DNA of 64,000 bases from Granulicella sp. S190 (lineage in GTDB: Bacteria > Acidobacteriota > Terriglobia > Terriglobales > Acidobacteriaceae): positions 217,688-281,687 of the forward strand of contig NZ_LMUD01000014.1 of NCBI RefSeq assembly GCF_009766095.1, given 5' to 3'. Under the pieces are notes generated by a model. It did no database searches and was not told the DNA's origin. It saw nothing but the letters and a program-made list of their open reading frames with translations. The position numbers and the translations under genes are program-made. Below, piece after piece: positions 1-9,563 of the stretch. Positions within the stretch are counted from its first letter, which is position 1. The number at the start of each line of letters is the position of its first letter.

Positions 1-22
1 GGTAATGGAAGAAGTGGTTCCC

Positions 23-56
23 AAAAGAAAAAAGGCCGCGTCCAAAGGACGCGGCC
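23..56 (-). terminator. Rho-independent terminator of the kumamolisin gene
   Basis: Bases 34-43 and 47-56 form a perfect 10-bp GC-rich stem with an AAA loop. Read leftward, the stem is followed at once by a T-rich tract (TTTTTTCTTTT). It lies 16 bases past the stop codon of the leftward protease gene. This is a textbook intrinsic terminator. Confidence 0.9.
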
Positions 57-71
57 TACATCGATTAGATG

Positions 72-3000
72 TTACTGACAGGTATTTGGATTGAAGTTCG
101 TGGTGCCATCTAAGCAAGGTACGGTGTAAGAAATCTGCGCGCTGTGAACGAGAGTTCCACTGATGGCCGTAACAGTAAACGTGTAGATACCCGGGCCGGC
201 ATTTGTAGTGCCTGTGACTGGAGTAGTACCTCCGCCTGAGCCGCCAGTCGTTGAAGTATTCGATCCGCATCCCGTCACCGTCAGAGCAGAGACGGACAAG
301 ATCGCAAGCAACAGACCGGCCCACCGGCGCCGTCGTGGCAGCATCATCAAGCACAAACCAGCGAAGCCAACTCCGGATCCAGCGGCATACCACGGCATCT
401 TGCCCGACGAGCCCCGGCCAAAAGGATTCAGCCCGGGCTTGATGGAATTTGCACTCGTAGTTGGTACTGAAGCTGTAAGAACAAATGAAGTAGTTACGCC
501 GCTCGCAGAAGTAACGCTGACAGGCGACACGGAGAAGTTAGAGGTCGCAGCCATCTGATCGTTGTTGGTTACCGTCAAGCTGACTGAACCCGTAAACCCA
601 TTCGCCGGTGTCACGGTGAAGGTTACTCCCGTGGCCGTCGCGCCTCGCTTCACCGTCGTCGCAGCGCCGCATGGCGTAGGTGCGAAAGAGAAATCAGGTT
701 TACCCGAAGCGGAGTTGACGATATCAACCGAGGCTATCGGGCCATTGGGATAGGCAAGAGTATTAATGTTGGGTCCAAGAAGTGTCCCCTTGGATCCAGC
801 GTAGGTCCCGTCGCCGGAGTAAACCGCGCTGATGCTATGTCCGCCCGAAGACAAAGACGAAGTGACCAGGCTGTAGGTCGCCGTGCCAGAGCTCAACGTG
901 GTTGTACTGCCGGTAACGAGAACATTATCGACAAAGAACTGAACTGAACCCGTTGGACTAGGTCCCGAAGCCGCCCCAGTCACAGTCACACTCAGCGCAA
1001 GCGTGCCGGAAGAAACAGCGCAGACAGAAGCGCTCGTCGTCAACGCTGTCGTGCTGATTGTCGTTCCAACGCCACTACCGCTCACACCAACTGGCGTCAC
1101 TCCACTCCAACCCGTGACCAGTTGATTCACATCGAAGCTGCCCAGGCCGCTCGCCTGGTCATAGCCAGTACCTGCGGTATAGCCGATCGATCCGCCATTC
1201 GGACAGTTCGGTGTTCCCTGGGTGCAGGGAACGGAGTTGTTGCCTGTAATAGTGTCGTGGAAGACGCTGCTGTAAGTCGGACCGTTCAGGAAGCCATAGA
1301 GTGTCGGCCCCACATTGCCCAGTCCGCCAGTTGTCGTAGAAGTCTTCCCCACCTTCTGCTCGACAAGGGCCAGGATTCCTGCGAACGTCGGCGCAACGAA
1401 GGAGGTACCGCCAAACACATTCGCCCCCCCGGCGGAGTCGAGAAACCCGTTAGTACAGGGAGTCTCGCCTAGGCCGTCGTTAGAGCTGCATACAAGATAG
1501 CCGTCGTGTTCAGCCGCCGCATTCAAAGCGATATCAGGAACATCTCTGGACGAGTCGTCTGGAACGCCCGGACCAGTCTGCCATGCTGGCTTGGAGAAGA
1601 AGGCACTGGCGCCCCCGCCTCCCGCGCCACCGCCGGTCCCATCGTTATTGCCAAGCCCCGCAGTGGCAGTAGTCTCATTCCAGGGCTGCTCGGGAATATA
1701 CGAGATAGCAGAACCACCGCTTGTTCCGTTGGCGCTATTCCAGTAGGTCGCTGGCGTATTCACATCCCCGCTGAACATCGTTCCGCCGGCAGAGGTAGCG
1801 TAAGGAGAGCTGGAGGGAAAGTCTACGCTGAGCCCCTCTGTCGCAAGCTCTGCCGAGTCGCAGTCGGTCGCACCATCATCCCCCGACGAACTGACCACTG
1901 TCTGACCTTGAGCATTCGCCTCCGCTAGAATCTGGTTGATGCTTGCCAACACCGCTGTCCCCAACTGAGTCTCGCATCCCCCGTAGCTGATCGTGATGAT
2001 TGGAGCTACCTTATTGGTGACCGCGTATCCAAGGGCACTGCTGAAGATGTCCGCATCGTAGACATACAAAATAGCAGCTCCAGGAGCAGCGGCTCCGGAC
2101 CACTCTACATCGAGATGCGCCTCATCTACATCCAGGTTCGTTGGCGTCGCGAATCCTGGATCAGTCTGGGCTAACTGCAGCTTCAAATTGATCGCGGGAA
2201 GTCCCGCCGCTGTGCGGAACTGTGTAACATCGCTGTCCGGCAGAGTATTCGCCGGGTTGAAATCGGTCTGCCCGAGCACTGCGATATCTCCGCATACCGT
2301 ACCGGAGGGCTTCGCCGCGCACTGGCCAACCCCTGCACCTGTAAGACCTGCAGATGCCGGAGGAAAATCATAGATAGTGTAAAGATCGGACGGGGAGATA
2401 TAGTGGCTCGTAACGCCGCCAACAGTCTGCGTATACAGTGGCTTCGAAGGATCAGCCACCGCAACACTTCGCGCCCGCAATCGGGGTTTAGGTCGAAAGT
2501 CGTTCAGGCCGGTAATCGCGGTGACCACATTCGCAACCGCTGACGGAAGCGTGGGGTCCGTCATATTCGAGATGTGCTGCTCCCCATCGACGGAAAGACT
2601 ATGAATTGAGGTCCCGAAGGCCCGCTGTGCCTGCGCCACCGAACCGCTGAAGGTGATGTAGTTCGAGCTCCGCGCCGTGCCGGTAATCGTAAAGCCCTGA
2701 CTGGTGAGCCACGCCGACACCTTCCCAAGGTCTGCACTGCTCAGGCCAAACCGCGCGCCGAACTGCTCCGGTGTCAGCCACTGGTGGTAGTTCGCGGAGG
2801 CGGGATTCAATTGGGCTGTCAGAAGCTGACTAAGGTCGGCCTGTTGCGCCGGCGTCATGCTGAACTGCAGCGACATCGACTCCAGCTTCTTGCCGGCTGG
2901 AGCAGCACCAAGATCCACGGCACGCTGTGCCCTTCTCATAATCGTGCCTGTCAAAGGCGTACGAGCGCCGGCGACGCTGGCAATCCGGTCTTGAACCACG

Positions 3001-3080
3001 GCATGGGCGAAAGGGGTAAACGAAGCGGCACAAAGGAGAGCGGCTGAGGCAACGAGAAAAGAGAGAAGGCGGCTACGCAT
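72..3080 (-). CDS. Secreted pro-kumamolisin (sedolisin, peptidase S53) with Ig-like domain and C-terminal membrane module
   Basis: The 1002-residue product is a serine-carboxyl protease of the S53 family, expected to be exported and to mature at acid pH. Residues 1-27 form a signal peptide ending AHA. A pro-kumamolisin activation domain spans about 60-200. The catalytic domain spans about 225-655, with E320 and D324 (DEAHLDVEW), the oxyanion Asp in SSGDDGA (D401) and nucleophile S560 in GGTSFVAP. GYDQASGLGSFD matches the C-terminal calcium-site region. An Ig-like domain follows (about 675-770). Residues 894-939 contain two hydrophobic helices split by PRRRRW and ending TGCGS, and then an Ig-like tail. 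The same tail architecture appears in the NHL protein at 41654-43639. The gene is monocistronic with its own terminator. Family assignment is firm; the substrate is unknown. Confidence 0.93.
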   Translation of the reverse strand: MRSRLLSFLVASAALLCAASFTPFAHAVVQDRIASVAGARTPLTGTIMRRAQRAVDLGAAPAGKKLESMSLQFSMTPAQQADLSQLLTAQLNPASANYHQWLTPEQFGARFGLSSADLGKVSAWLTSQGFTITGTARSSNYITFSGSVAQAQRAFGTSIHSLSVDGEQHISNMTDPTLPSAVANVVTAITGLNDFRPKPRLRARSVAVADPSKPLYTQTVGGVTSHYISPSDLYTIYDFPPASAGLTGAGVGQCAAKPSGTVCGDIAVLGQTDFNPANTLPDSDVTQFRTAAGLPAINLKLQLAQTDPGFATPTNLDVDEAHLDVEWSGAAAPGAAILYVYDADIFSSALGYAVTNKVAPIITISYGGCETQLGTAVLASINQILAEANAQGQTVVSSSGDDGATDCDSAELATEGLSVDFPSSSPYATSAGGTMFSGDVNTPATYWNSANGTSGGSAISYIPEQPWNETTATAGLGNNDGTGGGAGGGGASAFFSKPAWQTGPGVPDDSSRDVPDIALNAAAEHDGYLVCSSNDGLGETPCTNGFLDSAGGANVFGGTSFVAPTFAGILALVEQKVGKTSTTTGGLGNVGPTLYGFLNGPTYSSVFHDTITGNNSVPCTQGTPNCPNGGSIGYTAGTGYDQASGLGSFDVNQLVTGWSGVTPVGVSGSGVGTTISTTALTTSASVCAVSSGTLALSVTVTGAASGPSPTGSVQFFVDNVLVTGSTTTLSSGTATYSLVTSSLSSGGHSISAVYSGDGTYAGSKGTLLGPNINTLAYPNGPIASVDIVNSASGKPDFSFAPTPCGAATTVKRGATATGVTFTVTPANGFTGSVSLTVTNNDQMAATSNFSVSPVSVTSASGVTTSFVLTASVPTTSANSIKPGLNPFGRGSSGKMPWYAAGSGVGFAGLCLMMLPRRRRWAGLLLAILSVSALTVTGCGSNTSTTGGSGGGTTPVTGTTNAGPGIYTFTVTAISGTLVHSAQISYTVPCLDGTTNFNPNTCQ

Positions 3081-3318
3081 GGATTCTTCTACCTTACTAA
3101 TAGGTTACGGGGTGGCCTGCTGGTCCACACGCTAAAGTCGACTGGCCCGACGAGTTAAGACAAAGACGAGGTACATGCTTAGACAGACGATAAAACGAAA
3201 TGTTGCGCCTACAGTTGTAAAAGGATTATTTCATCCATCCCAGCGTGTCATTTCAGGAAAAAGACCGCGCCTCCCCACCCGGACTCCCATAGGCCCTCGC
3301 CGCAGCCAGCGAAGCAGG

Positions 3319-3356
3319 AAAAAAGGACCAGCCCGAATCTCCCTCCGACTGGTTCC
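3319..3356 (-). terminator. Likely terminator of the fad operon
   Basis: Read leftward, GGAACCAG pairs with CTGGTCC across a 17-base loop with one bulged base, and is followed by TTTTTT. It begins 25 bases past the fadE stop. The rest of the 300-base gap between fadE and the protease start shows nothing recognisable; a 69-codon rightward frame there has no family resemblance. Confidence 0.6.
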
Positions 3357-3380
3357 TTCCTTTCGGTATCATTCGGTTGT

Positions 3381-5210
3381 CTAAATACTGTACTTCCCAG
3401 ACTTGATCACATGCTGAGCCACCTGCCGCCGCAGCTTGATCGTATCCGCCGAGTCGTGCTTCGAGAGCCGGCGAAGGATCGTTAGCTGGGTCCGCAGCAT
3501 ATCCCCCTCGGCCACCGCCGCAATCACCTTCCGCGCCGCAAGCTCAATCGTCGACATCGCCTTATCCGCATAGATCCCCGCCATCGCAACCGGTATTGCG
3601 GACGCCTCCCCAGGCACGTTCCCAGCCTGCTCCGCAATCTTCTCTGCCCGCAGAATCGCACTCTCCATCGCGAAGACCTCGATGATCATATCGGAGATCG
3701 CGCCCATCACCTCCTGCTCCTCCGCGATCTGCGCCATGTACCTCTGCGTCGCTGCCCCGGCAACAAACAGCGTCAGCTTCTTCGCGTTCGCCAACAGACC
3801 TCTCTCCTCCGCCAACGGTCCCTCGCGCTCCACCTTCTCGCTCGGTCCAGACATCACCTCATCCATCAGCTTTTTGATTGCAGGCATCAGCGCCAGCTTG
3901 CCGCTCATCGCCGACTTCATCAGCCACCCGGTAATAATCAGCCGATTGATCTCATTGGTCCCCTCGAAGATCCGGTTGATGCGCGCATCGCGATACGCCC
4001 GCTCCGCCGGATACTCCTCCACGTACCCATATCCAGCGAAGATTTGCAGCGTCTCATCCACCACCATGTCCAGCATCTCGCTCGCCCATACCTTCACAAT
4101 CGAGCACTCCACCGCATAATCTTCAATGCGCTTCTGAATCTCCTTCGTATCGTTCTTATCCACTCCAGCAAGTGCCTTGTCGATCAGCCCCACCGTGCGA
4201 TAACACACCGCCCCGCCCACAAAGATCCCCGTGGCACAGTTCGCAATCTTCTCCTGGATCAATCCAAACTCCGAGATCGACTTGCCGAACGCCTTCCGAT
4301 CGATCGCATACCGTATCCCGTTGTTGAGCGCCATCCGCGCGCCACCGATAGCCGCATTCCCGAGCTTGTAACGCCCCACATTCAGAATATTGAACGCAAT
4401 ATGATGCCCCTTGCCCACCTCGCCCAGCAGATTCCCCGCAGGAATCACGCAGTCGGTCAGAATCAGCGGACAGGTCGAGCTGCCACGAATCCCCAGCTTG
4501 TGCTCCTCTTTGCCTTGCGTAAATCCAGGCGTCCCGCGTTCGATCAGAAACGCCGTCAGCTTCTCTTTCCCGGCGTCCGGACCCTCCGGAATCGCGCACT
4601 TGGCGAACACGGTAAACAGATCCGCAAACCCCGCATTCGAGATCCACATCTTCTCGCCGTTCAGCGTATAGCTCTTCCCATCTGCCGACAGCACCGCCTT
4701 TGTCTTCGCATTCACTGCATCCGAGCCACTGCTCGACTCCGACAGCGCATACGCCGACACAATCTCCCCCGACGCAATCTTCGGCAGGTACTTCTTCTTC
4801 TGCTCTGCTGTGCCATACCAGACCAGAGGCAACGTCCCGATGCCCGTATGCGCCGAAAACGCCACCGAGAAGCTCGCCTGCTTCGAGATGTTCTCCGCAA
4901 CCAGGGCCGAGGTCACCTTATCCATCTCCAGCCCGCCATACTCTTCAGGAATATCGATCGCAGTCAGCCCCAACTCCGCGGCCTCCTTCAACAGGCGCTT
5001 GGTCACCGAGAAGTCCTTCGCCTCAATAGCCTCCGACGCCGGCATAATCTCGTTCACCGCAAAGTTCGCCGTCGTCTCCGCGATCTGCTTATGCTCGTCG
5101 GTAAAGTCTTCTGGAAAAAAGCAATCTGCAGGCGCAGGATCGCTGATAAGGAAGCTGCCTCCAGCGATACGGGGAGCAATGGTCGGTTCAGGGGTTGTCA
5201 TCGTTGCCAT
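3381..5210 (-). CDS. fadE: Acyl-CoA dehydrogenase, FadE type
   Basis: The 609-residue flavoprotein would catalyse the first oxidation of fatty-acyl-CoA beta-oxidation. The N-terminal helical domain covers about 35-150. The FAD and substrate signature ALSESSSGSDA lies at 155-165 and WISNAGFADLFTVFA at 189-203. The likely catalytic base is E416 in IFEGTNEINR. An extra C-terminal region of about 180 residues makes it longer than the usual 380-residue enzyme and close in size to Bacillus FadE (about 594). It is the last gene of a leftward unit with fadN, fadA and a small membrane protein, 42 bases beyond the latter, and is followed by a terminator. Long-chain substrate preference is inferred from this subfamily and context. 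Confidence 0.9.
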   Translation of the reverse strand: MATMTTPEPTIAPRIAGGSFLISDPAPADCFFPEDFTDEHKQIAETTANFAVNEIMPASEAIEAKDFSVTKRLLKEAAELGLTAIDIPEEYGGLEMDKVTSALVAENISKQASFSVAFSAHTGIGTLPLVWYGTAEQKKKYLPKIASGEIVSAYALSESSSGSDAVNAKTKAVLSADGKSYTLNGEKMWISNAGFADLFTVFAKCAIPEGPDAGKEKLTAFLIERGTPGFTQGKEEHKLGIRGSSTCPLILTDCVIPAGNLLGEVGKGHHIAFNILNVGRYKLGNAAIGGARMALNNGIRYAIDRKAFGKSISEFGLIQEKIANCATGIFVGGAVCYRTVGLIDKALAGVDKNDTKEIQKRIEDYAVECSIVKVWASEMLDMVVDETLQIFAGYGYVEEYPAERAYRDARINRIFEGTNEINRLIITGWLMKSAMSGKLALMPAIKKLMDEVMSGPSEKVEREGPLAEERGLLANAKKLTLFVAGAATQRYMAQIAEEQEVMGAISDMIIEVFAMESAILRAEKIAEQAGNVPGEASAIPVAMAGIYADKAMSTIELAARKVIAAVAEGDMLRTQLTILRRLSKHDSADTIKLRRQVAQHVIKSGKYSI

Positions 5211-5252
5211 GGTCTTACTCCTTCTGCAGTATCAAACTTCAAAAACTCGAAC

Positions 5253-5693
5253 TCAATCCACTTCAGCAATCGGCTCATCCGGTGCTGTCCGCTTCCATCG
5301 GACAACACACTGCTGACCCTTCCAGCGAAACGTCTCCAGCTCAAACTCGGCGAGCGTTACCGGCGGTTGCTCCACGGTGATCCACTGCTCCTTGTAGGCG
5401 CCGTCCGAGACATACTTCGTAAGAATCGAAACCTCGTAGAGCACGACTCCGCCGCCCCTCGTGCTGGTCACCTGCTCCTTCACTCTCGACCGGACATCTT
5501 CAATCTTCGCGGTAGCGCACTTCCAGTTCTGCTCAAGCCCCGTATGGCGCCTCTGCCTGAAGAAGAACACCACCGCCGCCAGCGCCACAATCATTACGAG
5601 ACATCCACCCGCCACGAGGACTCGATGCCAGCCACCACTCGCTGGACGCGACTTCGTCCAGGCAGCACCATCCGGCATGGAGTCTCGATTCAT
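5253..5693 (-). CDS. Small membrane protein inside the fad operon, unknown function
   Basis: The 146-residue protein is not one I recognise with confidence. Residues 24-46 form a single hydrophobic segment followed by RQRRH, which suggests an N-in, single-pass topology. The remaining 100 residues are a soluble beta-rich domain with only scattered charged motifs; the overall shape recalls DUF3592-like proteins. It starts 3 bases after the fadA stop and ends 42 bases before fadE, so it is almost certainly co-transcribed and perhaps translationally coupled to fadA. Bacillus fadNAE has no such gene. A role in fatty acid metabolism is only inferred from position. Confidence 0.75.
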   Translation of the reverse strand: MNRDSMPDGAAWTKSRPASGGWHRVLVAGGCLVMIVALAAVVFFFRQRRHTGLEQNWKCATAKIEDVRSRVKEQVTSTRGGGVVLYEVSILTKYVSDGAYKEQWITVEQPPVTLAEFELETFRWKGQQCVVRWKRTAPDEPIAEVD

Positions 5694-5695
5694 CG

Positions 5696-6874
5696 TTAGC
5701 TCATAGCCTCATAGATCCCCGCAGCACCCATCCCTCCGCCAACACACATCGTCACAATACCGTACTTCGCCTTGCGTCGAGGCATCTCCCGCAGCAGTGT
5801 CGCCGTCAGCTTCGCTCCCGTGCAACCCAGCGGATGCCCCAGCGCGATCGCGCCACCATTGACGTTCACCTTCGCGCCATCGATCCCCAGCACCTTCAAC
5901 ACTGCTAGCGACTGCGCCGCGAATGCCTCGTTCAACTCAAACAGATCGATATCTTCCAGCGACAACCCGGCCATCTTCAACACCTTCGGAATCGCATAAA
6001 TCGGCCCGATCCCCATCTCCTCCGGATCGCATCCCGCATAGGCAAACGCCACAAACTTCGCCATCGGCGCAATCCCCAGCTGTGCCGCGCGCTCCGCCGA
6101 CATCACCACCGCCGCCGCAGCCCCATCCGAGGTCTGGCTGGAGTTCCCCGCCGTCACCGTCCCCTTTGCATGAAACACCGGCCGCAACTTCGCCAGCGCC
6201 TCCAGCGAAGTATCGGCACGTGGCCCCTCATCCTGCTTGAAGGTCGCCTCCGTCGTCTTGGCCTTCTTCCCGTTCGGCACCGAATTCATAACCGTTATCG
6301 GTACAATCTCGTCCTCGAACTTCCCGGCAGCAATTGCCGCCAGCGCCTTCTGGTGGCTCTCATACGAGAACTGATCCATCTCCTCGCGCGTAATCCCATA
6401 ATGATTCGCAACCCGCTCCGCAGTCAGACCCATCGACATATAAGACCCCGGATAGTTGTCTACCAGCCACGGGTTCACCGAGATCTTGTTCCCTCCAAAT
6501 GGAACATACGACATGCTCTCCGTGCCGCCCGCCACGATCACATCCGCAGACCCGCCACGAATCCGGTCCGCCGCCAGCGCAATCGACTGCAGCCCCGACG
6601 CGCAGTAGCGATTGACAGTCATCCCCGCAGTCGTAATCGGCAGGCCCGCGCGGAAGCTCGCGATCTTGGCCACATTCATTCCCTGCTCTGCCTCGGGCAT
6701 CGCACAACCGAGAATCACATCTTCAATCTCCGACTTGTCGAGCTGCGGAACCCGCTCCAACGCACCGGCTATCGCAAAAGCAGCAAGATCATCCGGACGC
6801 GTAGTCCTCAACGTCCCACGTGGAGCCTTCCCCACTGCCGTACGCACCGCCGATGCAATAATTACGTCCTTCAT
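5696..6874 (-). CDS. fadA: Acetyl-CoA C-acyltransferase (3-ketoacyl-CoA thiolase)
   Basis: The 392-residue thiolase would perform the last step of beta-oxidation, cleaving 3-ketoacyl-CoA to acetyl-CoA. The acyl-accepting Cys is C91 in [27 protein letters not shown] and [10 protein letters not shown] near the C-terminus supply the other active-site residues. The ATG at 6874 is preferred over an upstream in-frame codon at 6928 because thiolases begin [12 protein letters not shown] and a GAGGGG Shine-Dalgarno stands just upstream. It lies 61 bases after fadN and directly before the small membrane protein gene. Thiolase identity is firm; degradative rather than biosynthetic use follows from the operon. 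Confidence 0.93.
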   Translation of the reverse strand: MKDVIIASAVRTAVGKAPRGTLRTTRPDDLAAFAIAGALERVPQLDKSEIEDVILGCAMPEAEQGMNVAKIASFRAGLPITTAGMTVNRYCASGLQSIALAADRIRGGSADVIVAGGTESMSYVPFGGNKISVNPWLVDNYPGSYMSMGLTAERVANHYGITREEMDQFSYESHQKALAAIAAGKFEDEIVPITVMNSVPNGKKAKTTEATFKQDEGPRADTSLEALAKLRPVFHAKGTVTAGNSSQTSDGAAAAVVMSAERAAQLGIAPMAKFVAFAYAGCDPEEMGIGPIYAIPKVLKMAGLSLEDIDLFELNEAFAAQSLAVLKVLGIDGAKVNVNGGAIALGHPLGCTGAKLTATLLREMPRRKAKYGIVTMCVGGGMGAAGIYEAMS

Positions 6875-6916
6875 AACACCCCTCAATCCAACACGTTCAA
6901 CTAACACCTGAAAACC

Positions 6917-6937
6917 GACAACTGACAACTGACAACT
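6917..6937. repeat. Three tandem copies of a 7-base unit (GACAACT)
   Basis: Three exact copies of GACAACT lie in the fadN-fadA spacer, the last overlapping the fadN stop codon. It is likely a slippage product; no function can be supported. Confidence 0.7.
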
Positions 6938-9425
6938 AATTCCTCAACGGCTTCCCCGTCTTCAACGTAAACGCAATCCGCTCCTGCGTCTTCTTCTCTC
7001 CGCACAGCGAAAGAAACGCCTCGCGCTCAAGATCCAGCAGATACTGCTCTGTCACCGGAGTCCCCGGCGTCACCTTCCCGCCGCACAGCGCATACGCCAC
7101 CCAGTTCGCAATCTTCATATCGTGGTCGGAGATGTACTGCCCCTCCCGCATCGTCCACACCGCGAGCTTTAGCGTAGCCAGCACGCTCTCTCCCGGAGCA
7201 GCAATATCCGTCCGCAACGCCGGCGCACTATATCCCGCATCGGCAATCGCTCGAGCCTTCGTCTTCGCATCCGTCAGCAGCCGCTCGCGATTCATCGTCA
7301 AGCCATCCGAAGCTTTGAAGAACCCCATCGAACGAGCCTCTGCCGCACTCGTCGAGACCTTCGCCATCGCAATCGTCTCAAAGTTCTTCTTCAGCGCCTC
7401 GAAGATCTCCACCCCCTCGCCGCGAGCATCCGGCCGAATACTCGAACCCGCGTCCACCGAACGAATCGTCATCTCCTTGCATCCGCCGCCACCCGGAATC
7501 AGCCCAACCCCAGCCTCCACCAACCCCATGTACAACTCCGCGTGTGGCTGTCGCGCCGCCGCATGCAGCGCAATCTCCACGCCGCCGCCAAGGCACATCC
7601 CATACGGGGCCACCACCACCGGACGCGGACAGAACTTCACCGCCTGCGTCATATTCTGGAAGGCACGCACCGCCATCTCTACCTCGTCCCACTCCTCCTC
7701 CTGAACCCCCAGAAGAAGCTGCATCAGGTTCGCACCCACCGAGAAGTTCGCCGAATCCCCCGTTATCACAAACGCCTCAAAGTTCCCTACCATATCGCTC
7801 GAAGGCTTCAGCGTCTGCGTAATCAGGTTCACGATGTCGTCGCCCAACGCATTCATCTTCGAGTGCAGCTCAATCCCCGCAACCCCATCCCCCAGATCGA
7901 TCACCGATGCGCCAGGATTCTTCTTCACCACCCCATTCGCCTTCTTGATCACCGCAAACGAAGTAACCCCATCCGCAGTCACAACCGGCTTGTATTCGCT
8001 GCTCACAGGATCGAAGAACATCCGCCCCGAAGCCACCGAAGCATCGTCTTTGTACCAGGTGGCCTTGGCCTCGCCATGCTTCTCCGCATAGGTCAGCAGC
8101 TTCTCCACATTCGCTGAGATAGGCGCACCCGCGGCACGCATCTTCTCCGTAGTCTCCCGCACTCCCGCCGCGTCGAACATCTCGAACGGCCCCAGCTCCC
8201 AGTTGAAGCCGGTCTTCATCGCCTGGTCAATCTCGACCAGATTGTCCGCAATCTCCGGTACGCGATTCGCGCTATACGTAAACAGCTCTGTCAGCAGCGG
8301 CCAGTAAAACGCAGCCGCCTTATCCTTCGTCGCATCTGCGTGCAGCAACTGTGCAATCCGCGCATGCGTCGACTCCACGTTCTTCGCCATCTCGATCGCC
8401 TGAAACTTCGGCCGCATACTCGGCTTGTAGTCCAGCGTCTGCCAGTCCAGAACGTGCCGCAGATCGCGCCCCTCTGCGTCCTTACCCTCTTTCTTGTAAA
8501 ACCCCTGCTTCGTCTTATCGCCCAGCCACTTCTTCTCCAGCATCTTCGTAATGAATGGAGCCAGCGTCACCTCGGCGCGCTCATCTTTAATCTGCGCCGC
8601 CTGCGCAGAAAAGTTTGTCGCCACATGCGCCAGCACATCCACGCCCACCATATCGCCCAGCCGGAACGTTCCCGTCTTCGGCCATCCCAGTGCCGCCCCG
8701 GTCAACGTATCCACCTCTTCAATCGACAACCCCTGCTCCTGCATCAGCCGAATCGCATTCCCCATCGAGAACGTGCCGATCCGGTTCGCAATAAAGTTCG
8801 GCGTGTCGTGCGAGTGCACAATCGCCTTCCCCAACCGCAGATCGCAGAAGTGCTCCACCGCCGCAATATCCGCCGGGTCCGTATCCGGCGTAGGAATAAT
8901 CTCAAGCAGCCGCATATATCGCGGCGGATTGAAGAAGTGCGTGCCAAACCAGTGGCGCCGCAGCTCCATTGGCATCCCTTCCACGATCTTGTGGATCGGC
9001 AGCCCACTCGTATTGCTCGTAAGGATCGAGTCCTTGCGGCGATGCTGCATCACCTTGTCCAGCAGCGCCCGCTTGATCTCAAGGTTCTCCGCCACCACCT
9101 CGATAATCCAGTCGCAATCCGCAATCAACGCCAGGTCATCGTCGAAGTTCCCGATCGTAATCAGCCGCGCACTCTCGGCGGCATAAAACGCTGCAGGCTT
9201 CGACTTCTTCAGTCCATCCATCGCCCCCAGGACAAACTTGTTGCGCTCCTGCTTCGACGCCCCGGCATCAATTCCAGGAGGAACGATATCCAGCAAAACC
9301 ACCGGCAAACCGGCATTGGCAAGGTGCGCGGCAATGCGCGAGCCCATCGTCCCAGCCCCAAGAACGGCAACTTTATTGATCTGTCTCTGCTTGGTCGAAG
9401 GTGTTGCGGTGGTGCTGGAAGGCAT
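6936..9425 (-). CDS. fadN: 3-hydroxyacyl-CoA dehydrogenase / enoyl-CoA hydratase fusion, FadN type
   Basis: The 829-residue bifunctional beta-oxidation enzyme has the dehydrogenase first and the hydratase second, the order of Bacillus FadN and opposite to E. coli FadB. The NAD-binding Rossmann motif is [11 protein letters not shown] at 19-29, with [11 protein letters not shown] and the catalytic His region [10 protein letters not shown] further on. A second dehydrogenase C-terminal domain follows ([14 protein letters not shown]), then a crotonase-like domain from about residue 490 ([22 protein letters not shown]). The ATG at 9425 is chosen because the frame upstream of it crosses the promoter described at 9467-9496. 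It heads the fadN-fadA-(membrane protein)-fadE unit. Which crotonase residues remain active was not resolved. Confidence 0.92.
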   Translation of the reverse strand: MPSSTTATPSTKQRQINKVAVLGAGTMGSRIAAHLANAGLPVVLLDIVPPGIDAGASKQERNKFVLGAMDGLKKSKPAAFYAAESARLITIGNFDDDLALIADCDWIIEVVAENLEIKRALLDKVMQHRRKDSILTSNTSGLPIHKIVEGMPMELRRHWFGTHFFNPPRYMRLLEIIPTPDTDPADIAAVEHFCDLRLGKAIVHSHDTPNFIANRIGTFSMGNAIRLMQEQGLSIEEVDTLTGAALGWPKTGTFRLGDMVGVDVLAHVATNFSAQAAQIKDERAEVTLAPFITKMLEKKWLGDKTKQGFYKKEGKDAEGRDLRHVLDWQTLDYKPSMRPKFQAIEMAKNVESTHARIAQLLHADATKDKAAAFYWPLLTELFTYSANRVPEIADNLVEIDQAMKTGFNWELGPFEMFDAAGVRETTEKMRAAGAPISANVEKLLTYAEKHGEAKATWYKDDASVASGRMFFDPVSSEYKPVVTADGVTSFAVIKKANGVVKKNPGASVIDLGDGVAGIELHSKMNALGDDIVNLITQTLKPSSDMVGNFEAFVITGDSANFSVGANLMQLLLGVQEEEWDEVEMAVRAFQNMTQAVKFCPRPVVVAPYGMCLGGGVEIALHAAARQPHAELYMGLVEAGVGLIPGGGGCKEMTIRSVDAGSSIRPDARGEGVEIFEALKKNFETIAMAKVSTSAAEARSMGFFKASDGLTMNRERLLTDAKTKARAIADAGYSAPALRTDIAAPGESVLATLKLAVWTMREGQYISDHDMKIANWVAYALCGGKVTPGTPVTEQYLLDLEREAFLSLCGEKKTQERIAFTLKTGKPLRN

Positions 9426-9466
9426 GGTCGAAGGCTCCGGCGGGCAAAGTAGCCCGAACGATGCGA

Positions 9467-9496
9467 AGCATACTGAATGACCATTCATTTCGTCAA
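9467..9496 (-). promoter_or_regulatory. fadN promoter with an embedded inverted-repeat operator
   Basis: Read leftward, TTGACG (9496-9491) and TATGCT (9472-9467) form good -35 and -10 boxes with an 18-base spacer. The spacer contains TGAATG-N2-CATTCA (9474-9487), a perfect 6-bp inverted repeat. It resembles the TGAATGA...TCATTCA site bound by the TetR-family repressor FadR of Bacillus, which controls the homologous fadNAE operon. Occupancy would block RNA polymerase directly. No tetR gene is present in the window, so the repressor would be encoded elsewhere. The promoter call is inference from sequence alone. Confidence 0.75.
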
Positions 9497-9563
9497 GTAA
9501 ACAAGGGAACAACAGCCCAAACTCTTCATTTCACAGGAGAAAGCAAAAAGCCTCGATGACGCT

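Noticed and set aside
3175..3384. A 69-codon rightward frame in the gap after fadE
   Set aside because: It runs over the fad terminator and is basic and unstructured.
4044..5699. A 551-codon rightward open frame opposite fadE
   Set aside because: It mirrors the acyl-CoA dehydrogenase on the other strand, is Arg/His/Leu-rich without domains, and results from the high GC third positions of the real gene.
8340..9452. A 370-codon rightward open frame opposite fadN
   Set aside because: Same antisense artefact; composition dominated by Arg, His, Pro and Leu, with no recognisable motif.
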